64,000 nt of DNA from Amniculibacterium aquaticum (GTDB lineage: Bacteria > Bacteroidota > Bacteroidia > Flavobacteriales > Weeksellaceae): contig NZ_REFA01000012.1 of assembly GCF_003852705.1 (NCBI RefSeq), positions 1-64,000 of the forward strand, given 5' to 3'. Shown here in pieces: positions 35,268 to 44,756 of the stretch. The notes below the pieces were generated by a model that was not told where the DNA came from, made no database searches, and worked only from the letters and a program-made list of their open reading frames with translations. A program made the position numbers and the translations under genes. The number at the start of each line of letters is the position of its first letter. The first letter of the stretch is position 1.

Positions 35268-35846
35268 TTAACTCATGTTTCCAATAATTTTTTCAATCAA
35301 CAGGTACATATCTTCCCTGGTCACCTGAAGTTTCATTTTTTTGTCCAGTAAAGCTATGGAGGCATTCTGTTTTACGATTTCCGTCCACAACAATTCTATT
35401 TTTGCTACGGAATCCAACTTTTTCAACTCTTGATTGTTGAGAATTCCATTTTGAATTAAACTTAAAAAAGTATTGGACAACAAGTCTTCCGCTTCATCCA
35501 ATTTTTGCCTTTCTTTTGTTAAGATATCCTCTATCATTTTTTTCACCTCTTCAACAACATGAAAAGCAATCCCCCAATAAAATTCTCTTCTACTGACCGG
35601 CAACCTTTCCAATTTAATCGGATCAAAACCTTTCTTTACTACTTGTAACAGCCCTTGCAATCGTAAAACGTCTGATTCTTTTGAACCGTCTTTAATACTT
35701 TTAAAATAGGTTTGCAAGTCCGTCAAAAGATCATTAAATTCAGTTTCGAATCGAAAAGAACGCTCTATAAAGAGCGATTGAACCTTAATAAGTTTTGAAA
35801 GAAAACCTTCAGCGACTTTTATTTTATGATGTACAAATTCAACCAT
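35268..35846 (-). CDS. Helical unknown protein of the DUF2589-subtilase operon
   Basis: A 192-residue protein without signal peptide, rich in Leu, Lys and Glu, predicted almost entirely helical with several coiled-coil-like stretches (KVAEGFLSKLIKVQSLF, EEVKKMIEDILTKERQKLDE). I recognise no family. Its start overlaps the preceding gene's stop by one base and the subtilase follows after 12 bases, so translation is probably coupled. A scaffold or adaptor role is a guess. Confidence 0.75.
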   Translation of the reverse strand: MVEFVHHKIKVAEGFLSKLIKVQSLFIERSFRFETEFNDLLTDLQTYFKSIKDGSKESDVLRLQGLLQVVKKGFDPIKLERLPVSRREFYWGIAFHVVEEVKKMIEDILTKERQKLDEAEDLLSNTFLSLIQNGILNNQELKKLDSVAKIELLWTEIVKQNASIALLDKKMKLQVTREDMYLLIEKIIGNMS

Positions 35847-36619
35847 TATTCAAAAGTTATTTCTTCTATAGAATTGCCTTTATCGTCCTGAATTCTCACC
35901 AATCGGATTCCTTCTTCTTCCATTTCAACATGAAGGTTAAGGAACAATTTATCTTTGTCATCATTTTTCGAAGTATCCGGATCGATATAAATGGTGTTTA
36001 ATTTGGATGAAACCAATTTATAACGCGACTCCAAAGATTCTGATACCAAATTCCGAAGTTCCACACTTTCATTGTCTGTCGTCGTTGGCAAAGGTTTAAA
36101 ATATTTGATGTCTAATGACTTCACGATCCCGGTAACATTGATGGGTTTCACCATCTTAAAATTCGAAGGATTAGTAACCTCTGAAATATTCAGTACACTC
36201 GGGTTAACAGGAACTCGAATCGGCACATTAAAAACGGGCATTGTTGGCTTCTTAATCGTAGGATTCTCCATGGATTTGAAAAAGCCAAGCATTCCTGGCG
36301 AATTGAAAAACTGATCCGTCAACGGTGGAATGTTCATTTTTTTTTCAATGTTCAACCTTAGAATTTTATCGTTCACCTCGGTTAGAAGTTGTTTTCTATC
36401 GACTTCAAATTCGTATTTATCCTCCGTATCGATATCCGAAATTTTTATGGGCACATCCATTTTGATGCTTGGCATGGAATATCGAGGTACTCGAAAATAC
36501 TTTAGTTGTGGATGATCCGCATACATTTTTGCAACTCGTATGGCATTTTCATCAGCCATTTTACGAGCTTGGATTATCTCGTTATTAAGATAATCCAAGT
36601 AGTCCGATAATTTTATCAT
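35846..36619 (-). CDS. Second DUF2589-like protein of the operon
   Basis: A 257-residue protein without signal peptide. The N-terminal part (helix, then HPQLKYFRVPRYSMPSIKMDVPIKI) has the layout of DUF2589 proteins, in which a helix is followed by a proline-containing beta segment and pairs of hydrophobic strands. The middle has repeats of short strands separated by Pro/Asn. The C-terminus (IEEGIRLVRIQD) is strand-rich. Similarity is by pattern and weaker than for the first gene. It overlaps the downstream gene by one base. Confidence 0.65.
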   Translation of the reverse strand: MIKLSDYLDYLNNEIIQARKMADENAIRVAKMYADHPQLKYFRVPRYSMPSIKMDVPIKISDIDTEDKYEFEVDRKQLLTEVNDKILRLNIEKKMNIPPLTDQFFNSPGMLGFFKSMENPTIKKPTMPVFNVPIRVPVNPSVLNISEVTNPSNFKMVKPINVTGIVKSLDIKYFKPLPTTTDNESVELRNLVSESLESRYKLVSSKLNTIYIDPDTSKNDDKDKLFLNLHVEMEEEGIRLVRIQDDKGNSIEEITFE

Positions 36620-36639
36620 ACTCGTAAAATTTTTAGATA

Positions 36640-37536
36640 TTATTCAGAAAGCAATCCCAAAACTTTTTCTAAACCTGCTGGCATTTCGTCATTGGTTGCT
36701 CTAACTTTGATACCTAATGAGTATTCCTTTTCAACTTTTACACCGGTTGTTGTGGATCGTTTAGCAGAAATGGATACGCTGAAACTGGCTTTAGCAAAAA
36801 GATTGGAAAGTCCGCTTGTTCCACCGCTTGCATTGGAGGCAAAGCTGAAATCCGTTTTGGTTGTTTCTGTAAATGTAGAGTTCAATTTTACATTGAAGTC
36901 GATATCACAACTTTCAATTCTGATGCTTGGTATATTGAGTAAAGCTACAAAAGGAACAATGATTTCCACATCTTGTATTTTCATTTTTGGATTGGCTGCA
37001 CTTTCTGGTTTTGAACTGTCAAAATCCGGATTAGGTCCGTTCTTTTTGTATTTAAACTCGGCCATCCTTAGGGTTTTCTTACCGTCGGCAGCTACTTCGA
37101 AACCTACATTGTTGATAAAATTGAGCGTACTCATGGAAGCCGAAGCCTGAGCTCTCACACAAGCCAACAAAGGCGCACCAATAATTTTTGCGAAATCTAT
37201 CGATCCCAATTCGGCTGCAAAATTAGCTGAAGCCGCATCTGCCGCAGTAAATCGCAATGGATCTACGGCTTGTATTCCCATGAGTAAATTAAGTGCTGTT
37301 GTTGTGGCTTTCGCCATGGCATTTTCCCAAGAAGCATCGAATTTGGTTTTAAATAAAGATAAAATATCCGCCACCTCTTTTTTTGATAAATCTTGCATCT
37401 CATTGGGATCCACTCCGGTTATTTTCCCGTATTCACCCGAACCAATGGTTTCTTTGATACCGGAGATGATGTCAATTAATTCTGATTTGGTTTTTTTAGA
37501 ATAATCTTTTTCTAAAATGGATTTTAAAGTTGCCAT
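36640..37536 (-). CDS. DUF2589 domain-containing protein
   Basis: A 298-residue protein, first gene of the operon. The family-typical region runs from about residue 100: FAKIIGAPLLACVRAQASAS, then MAEFKYKK, and VEIIVPFVALLNIPSIRIESCDIDFNVKL. The N-terminal 95 residues are helical and lack a signal peptide. DUF2589 has no established function as far as I know. Its neighbours are a second DUF2589-like protein, a helical protein, a subtilase and a propeptide-like protein, 1-20 bases apart. Confidence 0.85.
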   Translation of the reverse strand: MATLKSILEKDYSKKTKSELIDIISGIKETIGSGEYGKITGVDPNEMQDLSKKEVADILSLFKTKFDASWENAMAKATTTALNLLMGIQAVDPLRFTAADAASANFAAELGSIDFAKIIGAPLLACVRAQASASMSTLNFINNVGFEVAADGKKTLRMAEFKYKKNGPNPDFDSSKPESAANPKMKIQDVEIIVPFVALLNIPSIRIESCDIDFNVKLNSTFTETTKTDFSFASNASGGTSGLSNLFAKASFSVSISAKRSTTTGVKVEKEYSLGIKVRATNDEMPAGLEKVLGLLSE

Positions 37537-37636
37537 AATAATGTGTTTTTAGGTTAGTTAAATTTTTCCTATACAATATTACAATCCTAATTGTCATAGT
37601 TTTAAAGGCTTTTTCCTATTTATCAACCAAAAACAA

Positions 37637-37666
37637 TAAAAAAAAGCCAATTCTATCCGAATTGAC
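37637..37666 (-). terminator. Terminator of the SDR gene
   Basis: Minus-strand stem GTCAATTC/GAATTGGC (37659-37666 and 37646-37653, one G-U) followed by eight T. Confidence 0.82.
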
Positions 37667-37692
37667 TTTTACATTTTTAAATCTAATAAAAA

Positions 37693-38571
37693 TTATTGTG
37701 CTTTTTTTGCTTTGATCATCGCCTCTAGCATGTCCCACATTTCTTGAGGAATTTGCTCCAACATATTGAACTCACCAGCACCTTGCAACCACTCTCCACC
37801 ATCGATGGTTACGACTTCTCCATTGATGTACGCGGAAAAATCCGACACCAAATAGGCTGCAAGATTGGCCAATTCCTGATGCTCTCCTACCCTTTTGAGT
37901 GGTACTTTTTTTCTCATATCAAATTTTTCTGCCAAATCTCCAGGTAGTAATCTTTCCCAAGCTCCTTTTGTAGGGAAAGGTCCTGGTGCAATGGCATTGA
38001 ACCTTATCTTGTATTTGGCCCATTCTACAGCTAAAGATCGGGTCATGGCAAGTACTCCAGCCTTGGCACAAGCCGATGGAACGACATAGGCAGAGCCCGT
38101 CCAAGAATAGGTGGTCACGATATTAAGAACTGTACCCGGGACTTTGTTGTCTATCCAATATTTTCCGATGGAAAGTGTACAATTTTTTGTCCCTTTCAGT
38201 ACGATATCCAACACCGAATCGAAGGCGGAATGGGTCAATCTTTCGGTTGGTGAGATAAAATTGCCGGCAGCATTGTTCAATAAAATATCGATTTTTCCGA
38301 ATTCTTTCAGGGTTGCTTCCTTCATTGCTTCTACCTCGTCCCAATTTCTCACATCACATGCGACACAGAGGACTTTGCCTCCTGTTTCTTCTTCCAATTC
38401 CTTGGCGGTATTTTGCAATTTTTCTAAATTTCTGGAGGTGATGACCACTTTGGCTCCCAATTCTAAGAAATATTTGGTCATGGCTTTTCCCAAACCACTT
38501 CCACCACCGGTTACTACGATTACTTTATCGTTCAGCGCTCCTTCTCGAAGCATGGGTTTTGTATAATTCAT
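37693..38571 (-). CDS. SDR oxidoreductase, probable 2,4-dienoyl-CoA reductase
   Basis: A 292-residue short-chain dehydrogenase with TGGGSGLGKA for NADP binding. The classical YxxxK is replaced by SxxxK: S166 and K170, with Y155 eleven residues earlier. This exact spacing matches human DECR1 (Y199, S210, K214), as I recall it, so reduction of 2,4-dienoyl-CoA esters in unsaturated fatty acid oxidation is likely. I start at 38571 (MNYTKPMLRE); upstream residues from 38649 look non-coding. Stands alone between two terminators. Confidence 0.85.
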   Translation of the reverse strand: MNYTKPMLREGALNDKVIVVTGGGSGLGKAMTKYFLELGAKVVITSRNLEKLQNTAKELEEETGGKVLCVACDVRNWDEVEAMKEATLKEFGKIDILLNNAAGNFISPTERLTHSAFDSVLDIVLKGTKNCTLSIGKYWIDNKVPGTVLNIVTTYSWTGSAYVVPSACAKAGVLAMTRSLAVEWAKYKIRFNAIAPGPFPTKGAWERLLPGDLAEKFDMRKKVPLKRVGEHQELANLAAYLVSDFSAYINGEVVTIDGGEWLQGAGEFNMLEQIPQEMWDMLEAMIKAKKAQ

Positions 38572-38689
38572 GGGTGATTTTTTATATTTTTTAAAAGTAC
38601 AAAATATTTGAAGGCGAGGGATTAAAAAATAGTATTCAGCACTTAGCAAATGATGAAGTAAATGTCTCGAGAAAACAAATGATCCCTGC

Positions 38690-38802
38690 GTTGCACCCCG
38701 ACTTGAGTGGAGCTCTTTTTATTTTTTTGATTCCCGAGCGAAAGCGAAGGGAGAAAAAATAAAAAAGCGGGAACGGAAGGCGGAAAAGGTGCCCAAAAAA
38801 AA
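38690..38802. repeat. Intergenic hairpin repeat, copy 2
   Basis: Same arms as copy 1 (21441-21549): TTGCACCCCGACTTGAGTGG plus T tract on the left, A tract plus GCGGGAACGGAAGGCGG and GGTGCCC on the right, with a few substitutions. The loop is GC-rich (CCC...GGG) and unrelated to copy 1. It abuts the terminator of the M16 gene. Confidence 0.8.
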
Positions 38803-38828
38803 ACTGCCCAACAAAAAAGTTGGACAGT
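38794..38828 (-). terminator. Terminator of the M16 peptidase gene
   Basis: Minus-strand stem ACTGTCCAAC (38819-38828) and GTTGGGCAGT (38803-38812) with a six-T loop and a nine-T tail. Confidence 0.92.
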
Positions 38829-38852
38829 TAAATGTATAATAACCGGGCGAAA

Positions 38853-41774
38853 TTAGTATCCGAAAATTTCTTCTAAAGAAAGGACTTTCAGTTCTCCTAA
38901 TTTTTGCATGTCTTCGGTTTTCACTTTCTTATCCGATGCTACAATGGCGTAGGTATAAGGCTTGTTTGCTAAATTGTCGTGGTGTAATTTTTGCAAATCG
39001 GCAAATGATATGGTATCGACATTGGCATAGACCGACTTTCGAATGTCGTCTTTCAGTCCCAATTGTTTTGCTGCAAGGTAGTTGAAAATAATTCCGTCTT
39101 GGGTAATTCTTTCGGTTTCGATGTCTTTTTTGGCACCGCCTTTTGCCAATTCTAAATTTTTTGGAAGATAAGGCAGGTTGTTCAGCAATTCATTCATGCC
39201 AACGGTTGCCTCGTTAAATTTATCCGACTGGCTGCCCACATAGGCGATAACTCCGTATTTTTCATTGGCTTTTGCCGGACTCACATACCTTGCAAAAGTA
39301 CTGTATGCCAAGGCTTTACTCTCCCTAATGGTTTGGAAAACAATGGCACCCATACCACCTCCGAAATAATTATTGAACACATCGATAAGCCCTGTTTGTG
39401 CTGGATTGTACGGTGTGGTATTTCTTACCCAACGAGTTTCTGCCTGCACCATATCGTAGTTGGCAAATAAAACTTGGTTTTTCTTTTGCTCGATTTGGGT
39501 AAAGACTTTCGCCGGAGTTGGTGTGGCAAACTTCGCAGGAACCGTATGCAAAGCTTTCAAATCAGAGACCAGGGTTTTCAATTTTTCTGGGCCGTAATAG
39601 ATGACGGTTTGCTCGTATTGGTTCAGTCCTTTTATTCTATCCACCAATTCTTGCGCAGTGATGGCATTGATTTCTTGATCGGTTAGGGTATTGTTGAATT
39701 TATTTTTGGCTCCGTATTGTGCGTAGCTGGTCAATCCTTGTAAGATAGCGCCTTTGTTGGCTTTAGCATCTTTTCTGGATTTGAACAATCTGGCTTTTAG
39801 GTTGGCCAATGCTTTGTCGTCGGCTTTTACATTCTGGATCAGGTTTTCGTACAATGCCACGGCTTTTTTGAAGTTTTCTTGCAGACCTTCTATGGTTACT
39901 GTGGTATATTCTTCGCCCGTACCCACAGAGAAAGAACTGGCAATTTTATAAAATTCTTTAGAAATATCTTCGGAAGATTTTTTGTCCGTTCCTAAAAACT
40001 GCAGATACATGGACGCATACGATTGCTTGAGATCGTTGGTCGAGCCAATTTTATATCGGTATCTGAGACGGAAAAGCTGATTGTCCGTATTGGGTACATA
40101 CAAAATTTCGGCATTTCCTAATTTGGATTTTTGAATGTCCTTATTGTAATCCAAAAACACGGGTTTCGATGGGATGTTGGGCATATCATCCACCATTTTC
40201 ACGAAAGGAGATTGCTTGTCGGCATTGGTCTCTACCGGTGTGATTTCCGGTTTTTCAATTTTGGCTGTTTTTTCGGCTTCTCCTTTTTTCTTCAGGATTG
40301 CGACATAGTTATTTCCCAAATACTTGTTGGCAAAATCGACCACTTGTTGTTTGGTGATTTTTGAGAGGTTATCGACATAGGCCACCTGATCTTTCCAATC
40401 TTGCTCGGAGGTGAAAGTGTCCATCAAATCGTTGGCTCTGTTGCTGTACTTTTCAGATCCTTGGATCTTGTATTTTTTAATGTTATTGATGATGGAGGTG
40501 ATCAAATCATCATCGAAATTGCCTTTTTTCAGGTTTTCAATTTCACCAAGAACCAAGGCTTTTACATCGTCTAAAGACTGTCCATTGGTTGGTTTTGCAG
40601 AAATATACAAAACACCATGATCGATCAGGGTAAAAGCAGAAGCACTTGCCGACAATAATTTTTGTTTTTTCACCAAGTTAAGATCCAACAATCCGGCCTT
40701 TCCGTTGGTCAATATAGAACCTACCAAATCGGCCAACAAAACATCTTTGTCTTTGTTCCCCGGCAAACGATAGCCCATGGTTAGACTTTCGGAATCCGGA
40801 CCTACAACCTCTTTGACAACGGGTGCTGTCAAAGGTGCTTCCGGTTGGAATGTATATTTAGGTACAGGATGAGGCTTCATGCTTCCGAACTGGGCATCAA
40901 TTTTCTTGATGACTTCATCCGGATTAAAATCTCCTGACATAACTATCCCCATATTGTTGGGCACATAATAGGTGTTGAAATACTTTCTAATCTCCACCAA
41001 AGAAGGATTTTTCAAATGCTCAACCGTACCAATGGTGGTTTGTTTTCCGTAATTGTGATTTTTAAAAAGCGTACCGAACAGCTCTTCGAATACTTTGGAT
41101 CCGTCGGAATCTAAACTTCTGTTTTTTTCTTCATAAACCGCTTCTAGTTCGGTGTGGAAAATCCTAAGAACCGGATTTCTGAATCGTTCGGATTGTACTG
41201 CCAAATATTTATCCAAAGCCGAGCTGGGCACATCGTCGGTATAGACCGTTTGTTCAAATGAAGTGAAGGCATTGGTCCCTTGAGCTCCCATGGCAGACAT
41301 CATTTTGTCGTACTCATTGGCAATGGCAAATTTGGAAGCCACCCCAGAAATAGAGTCTATTTTATGATAAATTGCCTTTCTTTTGGCCTCGTCTTTTGTT
41401 TTGTTGTACTCTTCGTACAAGGCATCAATCTTATCCAATTGTACTTTTTCTTTAGCAAAATCCAAAGAGCCGTATTTATCCGTTCCTTTGAACATCATGT
41501 GCTCTAGATAATGCGCCAAACCGGTATTGGTTGAAGGATCGGTTTTACTACCTGCTTTTACCGCAATGTACGCTTGTACCCTAGGATCTTTGTTGGTTGG
41601 ACTCAAAATTACGGTGAGTCCATTTTTCAGGGTGTAAAATCTTGCTTTTGTAGGATCGTTGGTCACAAATTTGTAGGTGTACCCTCCACTTTCTGCTGTT
41701 TTCCATTCTGCTTTTTGGGCAAAAGACGACAAGGATATTGACAATGCCGAAACCAGAAAAATTCTTTTAATCAT
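38853..41774 (-). CDS. M16 family zinc peptidase, exported
   Basis: A 973-residue protein of the pitrilysin/insulysin family made of paired M16 domains. Signal peptide 1-20 (SFAQ). The inverted zinc motif HYLEH lies at 88-92; the later glutamate ligand falls within the segment around residues 160-175 (LEAVYEEKNRSLD type). The second half (from about 530) lacks a zinc motif, as usual for non-catalytic halves. It likely degrades peptides in the periplasm. Separate transcription unit with a strong terminator. Confidence 0.92.
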   Translation of the reverse strand: MIKRIFLVSALSISLSSFAQKAEWKTAESGGYTYKFVTNDPTKARFYTLKNGLTVILSPTNKDPRVQAYIAVKAGSKTDPSTNTGLAHYLEHMMFKGTDKYGSLDFAKEKVQLDKIDALYEEYNKTKDEAKRKAIYHKIDSISGVASKFAIANEYDKMMSAMGAQGTNAFTSFEQTVYTDDVPSSALDKYLAVQSERFRNPVLRIFHTELEAVYEEKNRSLDSDGSKVFEELFGTLFKNHNYGKQTTIGTVEHLKNPSLVEIRKYFNTYYVPNNMGIVMSGDFNPDEVIKKIDAQFGSMKPHPVPKYTFQPEAPLTAPVVKEVVGPDSESLTMGYRLPGNKDKDVLLADLVGSILTNGKAGLLDLNLVKKQKLLSASASAFTLIDHGVLYISAKPTNGQSLDDVKALVLGEIENLKKGNFDDDLITSIINNIKKYKIQGSEKYSNRANDLMDTFTSEQDWKDQVAYVDNLSKITKQQVVDFANKYLGNNYVAILKKKGEAEKTAKIEKPEITPVETNADKQSPFVKMVDDMPNIPSKPVFLDYNKDIQKSKLGNAEILYVPNTDNQLFRLRYRYKIGSTNDLKQSYASMYLQFLGTDKKSSEDISKEFYKIASSFSVGTGEEYTTVTIEGLQENFKKAVALYENLIQNVKADDKALANLKARLFKSRKDAKANKGAILQGLTSYAQYGAKNKFNNTLTDQEINAITAQELVDRIKGLNQYEQTVIYYGPEKLKTLVSDLKALHTVPAKFATPTPAKVFTQIEQKKNQVLFANYDMVQAETRWVRNTTPYNPAQTGLIDVFNNYFGGGMGAIVFQTIRESKALAYSTFARYVSPAKANEKYGVIAYVGSQSDKFNEATVGMNELLNNLPYLPKNLELAKGGAKKDIETERITQDGIIFNYLAAKQLGLKDDIRKSVYANVDTISFADLQKLHHDNLANKPYTYAIVASDKKVKTEDMQKLGELKVLSLEEIFGY

Positions 41775-41834
41775 GTTTGTTTTATTTTTTTAATTCTTGT
41801 TGCTTTCTTTGAGCCTGTTTAAATTTCAATTAAT

Positions 41835-43169
41835 TTATCGATCGAATCTCAATCGTTCACCAAATTTATTTTCATTGACCACTCCGTTTTCATATGCCAA
41901 ATGTCCATTAACAAAAGTATGGGTCACCTTTGTGCTAAATTCTGTCCCTTCTAGTGGACTCCAACCGCATTTGTATAAAATATTTTCTTTGGCCACAGTC
42001 CATTTTTTTTCAGGATCAATCAATACCAAATCGGCTTTGTAGCCTTCTTTTATGAAACCTCTTTTCTCTATTTGAAATAGAATTGCCGGGTTGTGACACA
42101 TTTTTTCTACCACCTTTTCAATAGAAATTTTTCCATTTTTATAATTTTCCAACATCACGGTTAAAGAATGCTGCACCAAAGGCGCTCCTGATGGACAAGA
42201 GGTATAGGGATTTTGTTTTTCTTCCCAAGTGTGTGGTGCGTGATCGGTTGCAATGACATCTATCCTATCGTCCAGAAGTGCTTTCCAAAGTTCGTCTTTG
42301 TCGGCTTGGGTTTTTACGGCAGGATTCCATTTAATGAGTGCCCCTTTTTTAGCATAATCGTCATTGGTAAACGAAAGGTGATGGACACAAACCTCAGCAG
42401 TTATTTTTTTATCTTTTAACGGAATATCATTCGAGAAAAGCGACATTTCTTTGGCTGTGGAAAGGTGGTAAATATGCAATCTTGCTCCGGTTTTTTTTGC
42501 CAGTTCAATCGCTTTGGAGCTTGACAGATAACACGCTTCTTCACTTCTTATCAAATGATGAAAATCCATCGGGATGTTATCGCCATATTTTGCTTTGTAG
42601 TCTTCAGTATTTTTTTGGATGGTGGCTTCGTCTTCGCAATGCACACAGATAATCATCTTGGTTTTGCTGAAGATATTTTCCAAAGTTTCGGGGTTGTCCA
42701 CCAGCATATTTCCTGTTGAAGAGCCTAAAAACAATTTGATGGCTGCCACTTCTTTGGGGTTGGTTTTCAGGACTTCGTCCAAATTATCGTTGGTTCCGCC
42801 CATAGAAAAGGAATAATTGGCAAAGGATTTTTCCGCTCCAAGTTGGTATTTTTCTTCTAACAATTCTTGAGTTACCGCATTGGGTACGGTGTTGGGTTGG
42901 TCGATAAAACTGGTTGTACCACCGGCAATGGCTGCTTTGGACTCGGACTCTAAATCGCCTTTGTGTGTAAGTCCAGGATCTCTGAAATGCACCTGATCGT
43001 CAATAACTCCAGGGATAAGAAATTTTCCGGTACCGTCAATTATTAAATCTGCTGCTTCCGAGTTAAGGTCTTTTCCTATTTTACAAATAAGGTCATTTTC
43101 TATCAAAACATCCCATTGAGAAATGGAATTTTCATTAACCACTTTGGCATTTTTTATTAATGTTCTCAT
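41835..43169 (-). CDS. pyrC: Dihydroorotase
   Basis: A 444-residue amidohydrolase forming dihydroorotate in pyrimidine synthesis. The metal motif is H61-x-R63 (DDQVHFRDPGLTHKGDLE), a histidine is at ICVHCED and another at HIYHLSTA, and the metal aspartate is in ATDHAPH. Length and motifs fit the class I type. No other pyr gene is adjacent. Upstream is the divergent flippase gene. Confidence 0.93.
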   Translation of the reverse strand: MRTLIKNAKVVNENSISQWDVLIENDLICKIGKDLNSEAADLIIDGTGKFLIPGVIDDQVHFRDPGLTHKGDLESESKAAIAGGTTSFIDQPNTVPNAVTQELLEEKYQLGAEKSFANYSFSMGGTNDNLDEVLKTNPKEVAAIKLFLGSSTGNMLVDNPETLENIFSKTKMIICVHCEDEATIQKNTEDYKAKYGDNIPMDFHHLIRSEEACYLSSSKAIELAKKTGARLHIYHLSTAKEMSLFSNDIPLKDKKITAEVCVHHLSFTNDDYAKKGALIKWNPAVKTQADKDELWKALLDDRIDVIATDHAPHTWEEKQNPYTSCPSGAPLVQHSLTVMLENYKNGKISIEKVVEKMCHNPAILFQIEKRGFIKEGYKADLVLIDPEKKWTVAKENILYKCGWSPLEGTEFSTKVTHTFVNGHLAYENGVVNENKFGERLRFDR

Positions 43170-43236
43170 TGTTTACTTTAAGTAAAAATTAATTTCAAAC
43201 AAATGTAAAGTTTTAATCACAATTTAATACCAAGAA

Positions 43237-43268
43237 TTGACAATTACCCATCGAAATAATTACTTTTG
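43237..43268 (+). promoter_or_regulatory. Promoter of the flippase gene
   Basis: TTG (43237-43239), 21-base spacer, TACTTTTG (43261-43268). The start codon (TTG, 43289) is 20 bases further. Confidence 0.65.
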
Positions 43269-43288
43269 CAATTAAAATAAAATAAAAA

Positions 43289-44740
43289 TTGTATAAAAAA
43301 TTATTAGGCCAAACAGCCGTGTACGGACTAAGTTCGGTATTGGTGAGGATATTTCCATTTCTTATTGCTCCCATTGTTACCAAAGCTTTCGGCCCAACAG
43401 CCTCTTCACCTTTTGTAGATTGGTATTCCATTGCAGGAGTGATCACCGTTTTGCTGACCCACGGTATGGAAACATCATTTTTCCGATTTGCTCAGGAAAA
43501 AGACATCGATAAGAAAACATTGGTTTCTACAACTTCATTGAGCATCATCAGCATTGGTCTCATCTATCTTATCCTTGGATATGTTTTCAGACAATCCCTT
43601 GCCAATGCTTTCGAAACACCGGATCAGGTAAACTTTTTGGTTTTATTTTTATTCATCCTTTCTTTTGATGCTTTTGCTACCATTCCTTCGGCCATATTGC
43701 GATTGGAAGGCAAACCGATACTGTACATGCTTTCAAAAGTGTTGGGGTCTTTGGTTTATTTTTTCCTGGTGGTCTTCTTCATCAAATGGCTCCCACAAAT
43801 GCCCGATGGTATTTTGGGATTAAAGTACAATCCGGAAATTGGTGTAGGTTATGTTTTTATTGCCAATTTGGTGCAAAGCATTGTTACCCTTGCCATTGTT
43901 GGAAAAGAATTCGTGAACTTCAGCATAAAAAAATTCGATTTTTTGCTTTGGAAAAGGATCATGAATTACTCTTGGCCGGTCATGGTTGCGGGACTTGCAG
44001 GAGTGGTCAATCAGACTTTGGATCGACAGTTTCTGAAATACCTTTTACCGGAAGGCGAAGCCAAACATCAGATTGGAGTTTACGGAGCTGTTTATAAAAT
44101 AGCCACTTTCATCACCGTTTTCAGACAAGCCTATCAACTGGGTATTGAGCCTTATTTTTTCAGCAGTTTCAAAGACAAAAACAATCATAAAACCTATGCT
44201 GTACTCATGGACATTTTTGTCATTTGCAATTGCCTAATCTACATGGGACTGATGGCTAATTTGCAATGGATTTCCGAAAAATACTTAAGAAACCCCTTGT
44301 ACTACGAAGGTATTGAAATTATCCCCATGGTGATGTTGGGTGCTTTGTTTTTAGGCATCTACCTCAACCTTTCCATTTGGTACAAATTATCGGACAGGAC
44401 ACGAGTTGGACTGTACATTTCGCTCATCGGAGCAGCCATCACCATCGGCATCAACTTTATCTTCATACCAGAATTTGGTTATTGGGCCAGTGCAAGTGCC
44501 GCACTGATCACCTTCACCAGCATGATGGTCATTTCCTATATTTGGGGACAACGCGTGTATCCCATCCATTACCATGTCGGAAAACTCTCCATGTACCTTT
44601 TCCTTTCCATTTCGCTCTCCTTACTTTCATTTTACTTTTTTAGAACCAATTATTTCATTGGAAATTTATTTTTATTGTTATTTTTGGGCTTCGTATTGTA
44701 TCAAGAAAAAAACATTGTTAAAAAGATTTTAAAAAAATAA
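43289..44740 (+). CDS. Polysaccharide flippase (Wzx/MATE-like), TTG start
   Basis: A 483-residue inner-membrane protein with about 12-14 hydrophobic helices, matching lipid-linked oligosaccharide flippases (TAVYGLSSVLVRIFPFLIAPIVTKAF at the first helix pair). It should flip an undecaprenyl-linked glycan for surface polysaccharide assembly. No ATG lies near the family start; TTG at 43289 is used, 20 bases after a good promoter. It is followed 16 bases later by a sugar nucleotidyltransferase, consistent with a polysaccharide role. Confidence 0.88.
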   Translation: MYKKLLGQTAVYGLSSVLVRIFPFLIAPIVTKAFGPTASSPFVDWYSIAGVITVLLTHGMETSFFRFAQEKDIDKKTLVSTTSLSIISIGLIYLILGYVFRQSLANAFETPDQVNFLVLFLFILSFDAFATIPSAILRLEGKPILYMLSKVLGSLVYFFLVVFFIKWLPQMPDGILGLKYNPEIGVGYVFIANLVQSIVTLAIVGKEFVNFSIKKFDFLLWKRIMNYSWPVMVAGLAGVVNQTLDRQFLKYLLPEGEAKHQIGVYGAVYKIATFITVFRQAYQLGIEPYFFSSFKDKNNHKTYAVLMDIFVICNCLIYMGLMANLQWISEKYLRNPLYYEGIEIIPMVMLGALFLGIYLNLSIWYKLSDRTRVGLYISLIGAAITIGINFIFIPEFGYWASASAALITFTSMMVISYIWGQRVYPIHYHVGKLSMYLFLSISLSLLSFYFFRTNYFIGNLFLLLFLGFVLYQEKNIVKKILKK

Positions 44741-44756
44741 AAAATTAATAAACTAT

